64,000 nt of DNA from JTS-AC122 sp050246015. GTDB lineage: Bacteria; Planctomycetota; Phycisphaerae; Phycisphaerales; UBA1924. The notes below the pieces were generated by a model. The model saw nothing but the letters and a program-made list of their open reading frames with translations. It made no database searches and was not told the DNA's origin. Where the stretch lies: positions 1 to 64,000 of the forward strand of contig JBFWWU010000023.1 of NCBI GenBank assembly GCA_050246015.1, read 5' to 3'. Below, one piece after another: positions 1 through 8,350 of this stretch (the stretch's first letter is position 1; each line of letters starts with the position of its first letter). Made by a program: the position numbers and the translations under genes.

Positions 1-447
1 GACGCCGACGACGCCGTCCAGCACGCCATGTGCGGCATCCTCGCTCTTCCCAGCGCCAGGGTGACGGAGATCCGCGACGTCGCCCCGTTCCTCGTCCGCG
101 TCGTCCGACGAACCGCTCTGAACATGCTCCGCTCCGCCCGACGGGAACGCCGGCGGGCGTCCGCGACGGCCCGCCACGATGATGCCCCGCACCGAGACCT
201 CCACGCCATCGACCCCGATCTTGCACTCGCCATCGACGCTCTGCCGCGGCGACTCGCGGAAGTCATCATCCTCAAACACATCGTCGGCATGACCTTCGAC
301 GAACTCGCCGCCGCGCTGGACCAGAACCGCAGAACCGTCGCCGCTTGCCATCGAGCCGCGATCGAGCGGCTTCGCATCATCGTCTCCGCTCGGCGCGACG
401 CGCCGGCGAACTCCCGTCACATCTCCCCCGCCGTGTGCGAAACCTAG
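1..447 (+). CDS. RNA polymerase sigma factor, ECF-like (5' partial)
   Basis: The frame is open from base 1 (reading D-A-D-D-A-V-Q-H-A-M) to the TAG at 445-447, so the gene starts outside the window. The opening residues resemble the acidic end of sigma-70 region 2 (the usual DAEDAVQ pattern). The stretch around residues 75-125 (ALPRRLAEVIILKHIVGMTF then DELAAALDQN and the RTVAACHRAAIERLR helix) matches the region 4 helix-turn-helix that binds the -35 element. It would redirect RNA polymerase to a small regulon. The next gene encodes a small single-span membrane protein, a common partner arrangement for ECF sigma factors. The family is fairly clear; the regulon is unknown. Confidence 0.8.
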   Translation, partial: DADDAVQHAMCGILALPSARVTEIRDVAPFLVRVVRRTALNMLRSARRERRRASATARHDDAPHRDLHAIDPDLALAIDALPRRLAEVIILKHIVGMTFDELAAALDQNRRTVAACHRAAIERLRIIVSARRDAPANSRHISPAVCET

Positions 448-506
448 TCGCCCCTTCGCCTCCACGCCCCCGCGACCGCTGCCAGCCTTCTACCCTTCGG
501 TGACCC

Positions 507-959
507 ATGAACGATCCGCTCCACAACCGGCTTGATCGACTCGGCGAACAGTTCCGGGCCCCGCGCGCTTGCACGCCCAGCCCCGACGCCTCCCCCGCCA
601 ACGATCCCGCCCGCCGGGCGTTCCTCGACGCCGTCTCTCGCGCCCACGCCGTCCGGTCCCGCCCGTACCGGCGTGTCGCCCTCTTCATCGGCGCCGGGTT
701 GTCGATCGCCGCGTGCATCGCCGTCGCCGTTTCCATGCGGGCGTCGATGCTCGAACCACGCCGCGTCACCGCGCCCGATCGCCCCGTCGCCGCCGCCTCC
801 CCCGTGGCCGTCAACATCCTCGCCACCAAGTCCTTTCTCGACGGCAACGCCGACGACCTCATGGTCGATACCCGCGCCGCCAATCCTCGCACGACCCAGC
901 GCGTCTACGCCGCCTCTTTCGCCGCGCCCGGTCAACTCGAACAACTCCTCGGGCGCTGA
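507..959 (+). CDS. Small single-span membrane protein, possible anti-sigma-like partner
   Basis: 150 residues, starting 59 nt after the sigma factor gene. About 50 polar N-terminal residues precede one hydrophobic helix (roughly residues 55-76, VALFIGAGLSIAACIAVAV), followed by a Pro/Ala-rich segment and a short outer domain. I recognise no family. The position directly behind an ECF-type sigma factor and the cytosol-helix-outside layout suggest an anti-sigma or sigma-associated membrane protein. No zinc-binding anti-sigma motif (HxxxCxxC) is visible, so this role is inferred from context only. Confidence 0.6.
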   Translation: MNDPLHNRLDRLGEQFRAPRACTPSPDASPANDPARRAFLDAVSRAHAVRSRPYRRVALFIGAGLSIAACIAVAVSMRASMLEPRRVTAPDRPVAAASPVAVNILATKSFLDGNADDLMVDTRAANPRTTQRVYAASFAAPGQLEQLLGR

Positions 960-1125
960 ACCGCCCCCGCTGCCCGCCGGTCACGCCGGCGCACCGCTTC
1001 CCACAGCCAGGACCTCCCTCCCACTCCGCCGACCTCGGCGACCGGATGGCCCGCCGCCATCCGCCGAGCCTTCGATCGCGCCCCCCTTCTCCCCTACACT
1101 CTTCGCCACTTTCACGAGGTCCTGC

Positions 1126-3036
1126 ATGCTCACTCGCTCCCACACCTGCGGCCAACTCCGCGCCTCCGATGTCGGTCAAGCCGTCACCCTCGCCGGTTGG
1201 GTCAACTCCTACCGCGACCACGGCGGCCTCATCTTCATCGACCTCCGTGACCGCTTCGGCATCACCCAACTCGTCTTCGATCCCGAATCCGGCATCGACT
1301 CGTCCACCATGGACGCTGCGGACAAACTCCGCAACGAGGACGTCATCGCGATCTCCGGCTCAGTCCGCATCCGCATCGGTGGCGAAAACCCCAAGCACGC
1401 CACCGGCAAGGTCGAGATCGTCGTCTCCACCCTCGAAGTCCTCAACAAGACCGACAACCCCCCCTTCCTCCCCGACGACCTCGCCAAACTCCCCGCCGAG
1501 GAGTTCCGCGCCACCTACCGCTACATCGACCTGCGACGCCCTCGCATGCAGGCGATCCTCGCCGCGCGCCACAAACTCTACCAGGTCACTCGCAAGTACT
1601 TCGACGAGCAGGGGTTCCTCGAAATCGAAACGCCGATCCTGTACAAGTCCACCCCCGAAGGCGCCCGCGAGTTCCTCGTCCCCTGCCGCACCACCCCCGG
1701 CACCTGGTACGCACTCCCGCAATCTCCCCAACTCTTCAAGCAGATCCTCATGGTCGCCGGCTGCGACCGCTACATGCAGATCTGCCGCTGCTTCCGCGAT
1801 GAAGACCCCCGCGCCGACCGCCAGGCCGAGTTCACTCAGATCGACCTCGAAATGGCCTTCGTCCGCCGCGAGCACGTCATGCAGACCATGGAAGGCTTCG
1901 TCCGCCGTCTCTGGAAGGACATGGTCGGCTTCGACGTCCCGCCCTTGCAGCGCATGACCTACCGCGACGCCATGGAGCGCTTCGGGATCGACCGCCCCGA
2001 CACCCGCTACGGCCTCGAAACCATCGACATCTCCGACATCGCCGCCAAGACCGACTTCGCCGTCTTCAAAGACGTCCTCTCCAAGGGACAGGACCGTCCC
2101 AAGTTCTCCTCCAAACGCGGCGTCGTCAAGGCCATCCGCGTCCCCGGCGGCGGCGGCGGCGCCGAAAAACTCACCCGCAAACTCACCGACGGGTACTCCG
2201 ACTTCGTCAAGGGCTTCGGCGCCGGCGGCGTCGCAGTTGTCAAATGTGGTGGCACTGCTCTCCAGAGCAGTGTCGGCGGTGCAAGAACTACTCAGGAGAG
2301 CAGTTCCACCATCACCTTCGAGACCGGCATCGCCAAGTTCCTCGAACCCGTCAAAGCCGAACTCACCGCCGCCCTCTCCCTCCAGCCCGGCGACACCGTC
2401 CTCTTCGTCGCCGACCTCTACTCCGTCGCCACCAAGGCCCTCGGCGAACTCCGCCAGAAAGTCGCCCGCGATATCGGCATCGTCCCCAGGCCCGGCGCCG
2501 AAGGCGGCCCCTGGAACTTCCTCTGGGTCGTCGATTTCCCCATGTTCGAACGCAACAAGGAAACCGGTCGCTGGGTCGCCATGCACCACCCCTTCACCTC
2601 TCCGAACGACGATCAACTCCACGCCTTTGTCAACGCCGACGTCGACGACGAGGACACCATCGCCTCCATGGTCTCCGCCGGGTACGACATCGTCCTCAAT
2701 GGCCAGGAAATCGCCGGCGGCTCCATCCGCATCCACGACCAGGCCGTCCAGAGCAAGGTCTTCCAACTCCTCGGCCTCACCCCCGAACAGGCCAAGGAAA
2801 AGTTCAGTTTCCTCCTCGAAGCCCTCCGCTACGGCGCGCCGCCACACGGCGGGATCGCCTTCGGCCTCGACCGCCTCGTCATGAACTTCATGGGCACCGA
2901 CAACATCCGCGACGTCATCGCCTTCCCAAAGACCCAGACCGGCGCCGACCTCATGACCCGCGCCCCTTCCGCCGCCACCGACGATCAGTTGAAGGACCTG
3001 CACGTCCGCAGCACTTGGTCGCCCCACACCGCCTAG
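1126..3036 (+). CDS. aspS: Aspartyl-tRNA synthetase with an in-frame repeat insertion
   Basis: Class II aminoacyl-tRNA synthetase charging tRNA-Asp (or Asp/Asn) in the cytosol. The N-terminal OB-fold anticodon-binding domain contains TLAGWVNSYRDHGG. The catalytic core has STPEGAREFLVPCR, ALPQSPQLFKQ and the motif 2 block CFRDEDPRADRQAEFTQIDL; motif 3 near the C-terminus is GIAFGLDRLVM. The ATG at 1126 is chosen because GAGG at 1115-1118 precedes it and the OB fold begins at once; the frame is open further upstream without homology. At 636 residues it is longer than the usual 580-600. Part of the excess is a segment around residues 375-395 encoded by a palindromic repeat (2249-2309) just before the conserved GIAKFL block. 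Confidence 0.95.
   Translation: MLTRSHTCGQLRASDVGQAVTLAGWVNSYRDHGGLIFIDLRDRFGITQLVFDPESGIDSSTMDAADKLRNEDVIAISGSVRIRIGGENPKHATGKVEIVVSTLEVLNKTDNPPFLPDDLAKLPAEEFRATYRYIDLRRPRMQAILAARHKLYQVTRKYFDEQGFLEIETPILYKSTPEGAREFLVPCRTTPGTWYALPQSPQLFKQILMVAGCDRYMQICRCFRDEDPRADRQAEFTQIDLEMAFVRREHVMQTMEGFVRRLWKDMVGFDVPPLQRMTYRDAMERFGIDRPDTRYGLETIDISDIAAKTDFAVFKDVLSKGQDRPKFSSKRGVVKAIRVPGGGGGAEKLTRKLTDGYSDFVKGFGAGGVAVVKCGGTALQSSVGGARTTQESSSTITFETGIAKFLEPVKAELTAALSLQPGDTVLFVADLYSVATKALGELRQKVARDIGIVPRPGAEGGPWNFLWVVDFPMFERNKETGRWVAMHHPFTSPNDDQLHAFVNADVDDEDTIASMVSAGYDIVLNGQEIAGGSIRIHDQAVQSKVFQLLGLTPEQAKEKFSFLLEALRYGAPPHGGIAFGLDRLVMNFMGTDNIRDVIAFPKTQTGADLMTRAPSAATDDQLKDLHVRSTWSPHTA
2249..2309 (+). repeat. Family B palindromic element inside aspS
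   Basis: A 61-nt unit beginning GTGGCAC and ending GTTCCAC. It holds a perfect stem, CACTGCTCTCCAGAGCAGTG (2253-2272), and a second imperfect one (GAACTACTC/AGAGCAGTTC, about 2285-2305). Closely related palindromes lie inside serS at 25814-25833 and 26219-26237. The reading frame of aspS passes through, encoding a peptide containing GGTALQSS that has no counterpart in AspRS sequences I know. Confidence 0.8.
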
Positions 3037-3147
3037 CGCCGCCCGGGCCCGATCCACTCGCGCCTTTGTCCTCCCTCGCACCTCCCCCTACACTTGACCC
3101 CCGTTCATTTCCGCCCTCCTTCCGCCAATCCTCCGGAGCCCTCGACC

Positions 3148-3609
3148 GTGGCCAAGTCCTTCCGCTGCCGTCTCATCACCCCGGACGCCCAGGTCCTCGA
3201 CGCCAAGGCGTCCGCCGCCGTCATCCCCGCGTGGGATGGACAGATGGGAATCCTCCCGGATCGCGCCGCGTTCGTCGCCAAACTTGGTCCCGGTGAACTT
3301 CGACTCGATTTTCCCCCACCCGAGCCCGGCTCATCCTCCAAGGAGTTCGGCGGCGGGTCCCGCTCCTATTTCGTCGAGGGCGGCTTCGCCCACATGGTCA
3401 AAAACGAACTCATGCTCCTCGCCACCCAGGCCATCCCCGCAGAATCCCTCATCGAGGGCGACGCTCAGGCCGAACTCGCCGAAGTCACTGCCCGCAAGGA
3501 ATCCGCTTCGGACGCGGCGAGCGTCGAACGTCTCCGCGCCCAGCGCCAGCGCGCCGCCGCCAAACTCCGCGTCGCCCGAAACTTCAAGGCCTCCGGCAGC
3601 GGCATCTGA
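3148..3609 (+). CDS. atpC: F1F0 ATP synthase epsilon subunit
   Basis: 153 residues from a GTG start with CCGGAG about 10 nt upstream. The N-terminal beta-sandwich pattern is clear: FRCRLITPDAQVLDAKASAA followed by IPAWDGQMGILPDRAAFVAKLGPGEL. The C-terminal part holds two helices (AQAELAEVTARKESASDAAS and ERLRAQRQRAAAKLRVARN), as expected for the regulatory hairpin of epsilon. It couples the F1 rotor to the ring and restrains ATP hydrolysis. No other atp gene is in the window, so it is separated from the usual atpD-atpC pair. An insert containing PPPEPGSSSKEFGGGSRS in the sandwich is longer than usual. Confidence 0.88.
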   Translation: MAKSFRCRLITPDAQVLDAKASAAVIPAWDGQMGILPDRAAFVAKLGPGELRLDFPPPEPGSSSKEFGGGSRSYFVEGGFAHMVKNELMLLATQAIPAESLIEGDAQAELAEVTARKESASDAASVERLRAQRQRAAAKLRVARNFKASGSGI

Positions 3610-3649
3610 GTACCCCCACCCCCCGCGCACCGCCCGTTCGTCCGCTGTT

Positions 3650-4000
3650 TTCGCGCGCGCAAGCCCCGCTGGTGCCGGGGAAACCTCGCTTGAGATGGGG
3701 TGTAGCCCACCATCGTGGCACATCTCTTCGCCCCGTGAGGGCGCCCGCGTGTAGCCACGAGTGGAGCGAGTCCTCGAGCGCAACTCGTGGCGAACCCCGA
3801 CGCTGCTCCTGTTCGCCCCGGCGGGGCGAAGCCACGGGGCACGCAGGACGCACCTCCGAGAGTATCGGCGCTTGCCACGGGACTGAGCCCGAGGCTACAC
3901 CCTTCGCCACCGTCGGGCGTCAAGATGCGGTGCCACGATCATGGACGACAACCCTTGGGTTGCTCCGCGCCCATGGGCACTCGGCGACCACGTTACTCCT
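3650..4000. repeat. Nested palindrome block between atpC and ispH
   Basis: This 404-nt gap holds no convincing gene. It is dense in inverted repeats: TTCGCCCCGGCGGGGCGAA at 3812-3830, a CCACGAGT/ACTCGTGG pair at about 3756-3790, and several copies of GCCACGGG-, GTAGCC- and GTGCCAC-like words. It looks like several small repeat elements joined together. It also carries open frames that would extend ispH upstream, which I treat as artefacts. Confidence 0.6.
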
Positions 4001-4013
4001 ACCATCCCCGCGA

Positions 4014-5096
4014 ATGAAGATCATCCTTGCCAACCCCCGCGGCTTCTGCGCCGGCGTCCACATGGCCATCGACGTCGTCGACCAGGTCCTGGAACTCTAC
4101 CCCGGTCGAACCGTCTACGTCTTCCACGAAATCGTCCACAACAAGCACGTCGTCAAACGCTTCGTCAACCGCGGCGTCGTCTTTGTCGAAGACCTCGCCG
4201 AGGTGCCAGAGGGGAGCATCGTCGTCTTCTCCGCCCACGGCGTCAGCCCCGCCGTCCGCGAACTCGCCACGGCGCGAAACCTCACCGCCGTCGATGCCAC
4301 CTGCCCCCTCGTCACCAAAGTCCACAACGAGGCCATCCGCTACGCCAAGCAAGGGTACGACATCCTCCTCGTCGGGCACGCCGATCACCAGGAAGTCGTT
4401 GGTACCCTCGGCGAGGCGCCACAAGCGATCCAGGTTGTCGAGTCCCCCGACGACATCCCCAACCTCAAGATCAAGGACCGCGGCCGAATCGCCTACCTGA
4501 CCCAGACCACCCTCAGCACCGACGACGCCGGCGTCATCATCGATGCGCTCCGCGGCGAGTTCCCCAATCTGAAAGAGCCCCCCAGCAGCGACATCTGCTA
4601 CGCGACGACCAACCGCCAGGCAGCCGTACGCCAGATCGCGCCCGAGTGCGACCTCGTCCTCGTCGTCGGGTCCAAGAACTCGTCCAACTCCGTCCGCCTT
4701 ACGGAGATCTCCGCCAACGTCGGCGTCCCGGCCTTCCTCCTCGACGACGTCAGCGAACTCAGGGAAGAATGGTTCTCTCACATCGCCGGCGGGCCCAGCA
4801 ACGCCACCGTCATGGTCACCGCCGGCGCCTCCGCCCCGGAAGACCTCGTCGCCGAACTCTGCCGTACGCTGCTCAAACGCTACGACTCCAACCGCGCTCC
4901 CAACGCCCCCCACGGCATCGAACAGCGCGACGTCTTCACCGAAGACGAGGAATTCGGCTTGCCCGCAACGCTCAAGAAACTCATGCGCGAAGAAGGCATC
5001 GACCCAGAATCACGCCGCATCCGCGTCGGGTCCTACGACCTCACCGAGGAACTCTACGGAGCCGTCCCCCTCACCGTCGGCGGTCGCCCGGCCTAG
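4014..5096 (+). CDS. ispH: 4-hydroxy-3-methylbut-2-enyl diphosphate reductase
   Basis: Last enzyme of the MEP isoprenoid pathway: it reduces HMBPP to IPP and DMAPP with an iron-sulfur cluster, in the cytosol. The 360-residue product begins MKIILANPRGFCAGVHMAID. The three cluster cysteines are visible at C12 (FCAGV), C97 (DATCPLV) and C195 (SDICYATTNRQ). HxxxxR/H motifs (FHEIVHNKHVV, SAHGVSP, GHADHQEV) supply the substrate-binding histidines. The C-terminal extension after about residue 320 makes it longer than the roughly 316-residue E. coli enzyme. The ATG at 4014 is chosen because the family motif starts there; the open frame upstream runs through repeats. Confidence 0.95.
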   Translation: MKIILANPRGFCAGVHMAIDVVDQVLELYPGRTVYVFHEIVHNKHVVKRFVNRGVVFVEDLAEVPEGSIVVFSAHGVSPAVRELATARNLTAVDATCPLVTKVHNEAIRYAKQGYDILLVGHADHQEVVGTLGEAPQAIQVVESPDDIPNLKIKDRGRIAYLTQTTLSTDDAGVIIDALRGEFPNLKEPPSSDICYATTNRQAAVRQIAPECDLVLVVGSKNSSNSVRLTEISANVGVPAFLLDDVSELREEWFSHIAGGPSNATVMVTAGASAPEDLVAELCRTLLKRYDSNRAPNAPHGIEQRDVFTEDEEFGLPATLKKLMREEGIDPESRRIRVGSYDLTEELYGAVPLTVGGRPA

Positions 5097-5173
5097 TCCC
5101 CTCTCCCACGACGCCCATCCCCCGCGCTCCTTCCATCTGACGCGCTGACGGCCGGCTTCCGCTACACTCCGCC

Positions 5174-5782
5174 ATGCCCCGCCTGTACTCCCCTTCTCCT
5201 TCACTCCGTCAGTCTCGCCTCCGCGCCGCCCTCTTGTGCGCCGCCGCCGCTGCGGGATCCGCCCTCCTCGGCGCCCTTGCCGCCTGCGCTTCCAGCCCCG
5301 ACACCCAAGGCCCTCCCGCCTTCCGCGCCGATGACCCGCCCGCCGACTTCACGCTCGCCGTCACGGTCTACTCCGGCCCCGGCGCTCGACGACGCGCCGA
5401 GTACCCCGCCGACCGCCTCCCCGCACGCTACATCATCGAGCCCGACGGCACGCTTCATGCCTGGGCTTCCCCAGCCGCCTCCGATCAGTCCTATCCCGGC
5501 CAAGTCCGCCGACTCAGCCTCGAACAGGTCCGCCGCCTCTGGCGCCAACTCCAGGCCTCCGGGCTCCTGCGCGACGATCACCCCGCCAGCGTCGGACACG
5601 TCGGCCCGTTCCTCGATCCCTCTCTCCTGGACTTTGAAGACGTCATCACCGCGCCGCCCCGCTACAGCGTGTTTTTCGCGGCCTCCGGCGTGCGTCGCGT
5701 CCTCGCGCTCGACGGCGCCGACGCCGACGCCGCGGTCCCCATCGTCCAGACCCTCGCCCAGCAAGCCTGGTTCGCCCAGTAG
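5174..5782 (+). CDS. Putative lipoprotein of unknown function
   Basis: 202 residues. A basic N-terminus and a long Ala/Leu helix (residues 17-37) run into a lipobox, GALAAC, with Cys about residue 38, so membrane anchoring by lipidation is predicted. The mature part is a single small domain (FTLAVTVYSGPGARRRAEYP, RYIIEPDGTLHAW, LSLEQVRRLWRQLQASGLL, HVGPFLDPS). The spacing of a strand-rich region and a helix with RRLW resembles other planctomycete lipoproteins of unknown role, but I recognise no catalytic motif. It sits between ispH and a tRNA gene and is probably transcribed alone. Confidence 0.7.
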   Translation: MPRLYSPSPSLRQSRLRAALLCAAAAAGSALLGALAACASSPDTQGPPAFRADDPPADFTLAVTVYSGPGARRRAEYPADRLPARYIIEPDGTLHAWASPAASDQSYPGQVRRLSLEQVRRLWRQLQASGLLRDDHPASVGHVGPFLDPSLLDFEDVITAPPRYSVFFAASGVRRVLALDGADADAAVPIVQTLAQQAWFAQ

Positions 5783-5872
5783 CCTCGCGCGAACCCAAGT
5801 CGCTTCACGCTCCCGACCACCCCCGCCGGTTCGCCCGCGCGCTCCATGGTCACGGTCCTACACTCTTGCGCC

Positions 5873-5956
5873 GCGGGCGTGGCGGAACTGGCAGACGCGC
5901 GGGACTTAGGATCCCGTGGCCGCAAGGCTGTGCAGGTTCGACTCCTGTCGCCCGCA
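5873..5956 (+). tRNA. tRNA-Leu (anticodon UAG)
   Basis: An 84-nt class II tRNA. The acceptor stem GCGGGCG (5873-5879) pairs with CGCCCGC (5949-5955), with discriminator A5956. The anticodon stem CGGGA/TCCCG encloses loop CTTAGGA, with TAG at 5907-5909. A long variable arm (about GTGGCCGCAAGGCTGTG) and T-loop GGTTCGACTCC follow, as expected for leucine. CCA is not encoded. It would decode CUA and, with wobble, other CUN codons. Confidence 0.95.
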
Positions 5957-6215
5957 TTCCACGCTCTCGACCGCTCTCGTTCGGGAGCGATCCGGGCTTC
6001 TCTGCCTCCACCCGCTCGCTCTGGTTGCACTTTCGGCGCGGATTCCGACTTCCCGTCCGCAATATCGGGCCTTTGGGTCCGTTCGTGCTATCGCGCTCGA
6101 TCCGCCTGAGGGAACTGGCCGGCGAGCGCGGCGACATTCAGCGTCGGTCCCGCGTGCGGCACAACCGCCGGCCCACCGAATCGTCGCGCGACACGATCCC
6201 CTTGAGGAGTCCTCC

Positions 6216-8075
6216 ATGCTTCGCAGCCCACTGATTCGCACGATGCGTTGTCGCCGCGCCCGCTCCCGCATGAACTCAAACTGGCAACACGCCGCTTCCG
6301 TCGGCATCGCCCTCGGGGCCGCATCGAGCGTTCTCGCCCAAGGCGGACCGCCGCCGCCACCCCCACCGCTCCCCCAGCCCCAGTTCCCCGCCCAGAATCC
6401 CTTCAGTGAACCCAAACGCGTCCTCGGCAAGATCCTCTACTGGGACGAGCAACTTTCCAGCGACAACACCATGGCCTGCGCAACCTGCCACCTCCCGCAG
6501 TTCGGCGGCACCGACCCCCGCCGACTCGGACACCCCGGTGTTGACGGCGTCTTCCAGACCCCCGACGACGTCTTCGCTTCCCCCGGCGTCATCCGACAGG
6601 ATGCCACCGGCAACTACGCCGCCGGCACCCCCTTCGATCTCCGCGTCCAGGTGACCAGCCGCAGCGCCCCAAGCGTCATCGACGCCGCTCTCAACCCCCT
6701 CCAGTTCTGGGACGGCCGCGCCACCGGATCGTTCGTCAACCCCCAGACCGGACTCGTCTCCATCCCCGTTGGCGGCTCGCTCGAGAGCCAGATCGTCGGC
6801 CCCCCGGTCAGCGACGTCGAAATGGCCCACGTCGGTCGCAGTTGGTCGCAGATTACCGCCAAACTCCAGGACGCCGCGCCCCTCGCGCTCGCGACCGACG
6901 TCACCCCCGACATGCAGAGCGCCATCCTCGAACACGTCTCCTACCCGCGCTTGTTCCAGCAGGCCTTCGGCTCGCCCACGATCACCGCCGAGCGCATCGC
7001 CTTCGCCATCGCCACCTATGAACGAACGCTCATCGCCAACCAGACCGATTGGGATCGCTTCCGCGCCGGCGACACCACCGCTCTCACGCCGCAGGAGCAG
7101 GCCGGCCTGAATGACTTCCAGACTCGCGGGTGCGCCGTCTGCCACACCCCCCCGCTCTTCACCAACAACACCTTCCGCAATCTCGGGCTCACCGGGCCCG
7201 GGAACGATCCAGGCCGACAGGGCGTCACCAATAACCCGGCCGACGCACGGCGCTTCAAGGTGCCAACACTCCGAAACGCCGCCCTCAAGGCCAGTTTCAT
7301 GCACACCGGCCAGTTCACCTCGCTCGCGCAGGTGCTCAACTTCTACCCCAACGGCGCGGTCCAGTTCCCGCAGAATCGCGACCCCATCATGCCCATCCCG
7401 CTCAACCAGACCGATCGCAACAACATCGTCGCCTTCATCTCCGGCGCGCTCGTCGATCCCCGCGTGCAGAATCGTCAGTTCCCTTTCGATCAGCCCACCC
7501 TCTTCTCCCAGCGGCCAAACTCGAACCTCGTCCCCTTCGGCACCGGTCTCCCAGGCGCCGGCGGGCAAGTTCCCCAGTGGATCGCACTCACGCCCCCGAA
7601 CGTTGGAAACGCCGACTTCAAACTCGGCGTCCGCTCCGCCTTGGCCGGCGCGTCGGCAACCCTGCGCGTCTCCTCCTCGCCCCCCATCGGCGGCGTCGTG
7701 TCCCCCGATCAACTCCTCGGCCCCTTCACCCTCAACTCCGATCTTGGCTCCTTCCAGGGCTTCGCCACCGCCCATTGGCCCATCCCCAGCAGCCCAGGAA
7801 TCGCCGGCCGCTCCTTCTTCATGCAGTGGTTCGTTGACGACCCCTCCGCCATCGGCGGCGTCGCCCGCTCTCAGCCCCTGCGCGTCACCATCCTCGGTTC
7901 CTCACTGCGCTGCCCCTCCGACCTGAACCTCGACGGCCACACCGACTCACAAGACTTCTTTGCCTTCCTCACCGCTTTCTTCGTGCAAGACCCCGCCGCC
8001 GATTACAACGGCACCGGCGGCGTCACCTCCCAGGACTTCTTCGACTTCCTCGCCGCCTTCCTCAACGGGTGCTGA
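6216..8075 (+). CDS. Di-heme cytochrome c peroxidase/MauG-like protein with planctomycete dockerin-like tail
   Basis: 619 residues from the ATG preceded by TTGAGGAG. A signal peptide (residues 20-42, ending VLAQ) sends it across the membrane; ATG 6270 is an alternative start. The MauG/CCP-type heme motifs are CATCH (88-92) and CAVCH (306-310), separated by helical segments such as RIAFAIATYERTLI; after the second heme come FKVPTLRNAALKASFMHTGQ and a conserved-looking PMIPL-type segment. It would be periplasmic or surface-exposed, reducing peroxide or acting as an electron carrier. Residues after about 565 form two EF-hand-like repeats (DLNLDGHTDSQDFFAFL and DYNGTGGVTSQDFFDFL) ending FLNGC. 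This type of tail is frequent in planctomycete secreted proteins. Confidence 0.9.
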   Translation: MLRSPLIRTMRCRRARSRMNSNWQHAASVGIALGAASSVLAQGGPPPPPPPLPQPQFPAQNPFSEPKRVLGKILYWDEQLSSDNTMACATCHLPQFGGTDPRRLGHPGVDGVFQTPDDVFASPGVIRQDATGNYAAGTPFDLRVQVTSRSAPSVIDAALNPLQFWDGRATGSFVNPQTGLVSIPVGGSLESQIVGPPVSDVEMAHVGRSWSQITAKLQDAAPLALATDVTPDMQSAILEHVSYPRLFQQAFGSPTITAERIAFAIATYERTLIANQTDWDRFRAGDTTALTPQEQAGLNDFQTRGCAVCHTPPLFTNNTFRNLGLTGPGNDPGRQGVTNNPADARRFKVPTLRNAALKASFMHTGQFTSLAQVLNFYPNGAVQFPQNRDPIMPIPLNQTDRNNIVAFISGALVDPRVQNRQFPFDQPTLFSQRPNSNLVPFGTGLPGAGGQVPQWIALTPPNVGNADFKLGVRSALAGASATLRVSSSPPIGGVVSPDQLLGPFTLNSDLGSFQGFATAHWPIPSSPGIAGRSFFMQWFVDDPSAIGGVARSQPLRVTILGSSLRCPSDLNLDGHTDSQDFFAFLTAFFVQDPAADYNGTGGVTSQDFFDFLAAFLNGC

Positions 8076-8088
8076 ACCGACTACGCCC

Positions 8089-8167
8089 AGTGGAGCACCC
8101 CTCCCGCCTGCCTCTCCTCTCTTCTACCCCGTCTCGTGGGGCAGGCGTCCCGCCTGCCTCTACTCTC
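8089..8167. repeat. Two family A palindromic repeats
   Basis: A degenerate copy (about 8089-8116, CAGTGGAGCACCCCTCCCGC) and a perfect-core copy (8133-8167, core GGCAGGCGTCCCGCCTG with CTCGTGG before and CCTCTAC after). They fill the gap after the cytochrome gene. The same unit recurs through the window. Confidence 0.8.
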
Positions 8168-8264
8168 CCGTGCGGGGCGTGCAGACGGTTTCGATCCGCA
8201 TCGAGACATCATCGCCCCGCCGTTGACGACCGCCGGGGCCCTCGAATCCCCGTTGACCTCCTCC

Positions 8265-8293
8265 ACGACCACGATCCGCGGCTCCTGTATAAT
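8265..8293 (+). promoter_or_regulatory. Probable promoter with consensus -10 hexamer
   Basis: TATAAT at 8288-8293, preceded directly by TG, is a perfect -10 match in GC-rich surroundings. At 17-nt spacing the -35 position is a poor CACGAC; a TTGACC lies at 8253-8258, but 29 nt away. It sits 57 nt before the GTG start of the T6SS-like pair and would drive both genes. Confidence 0.5.
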
Positions 8294-8350
8294 CGCCGCG
8301 ACGCGGGCCCGCCACCTCCCCAATCGGCCCGCGCAGGAGGTCGCACCCGC

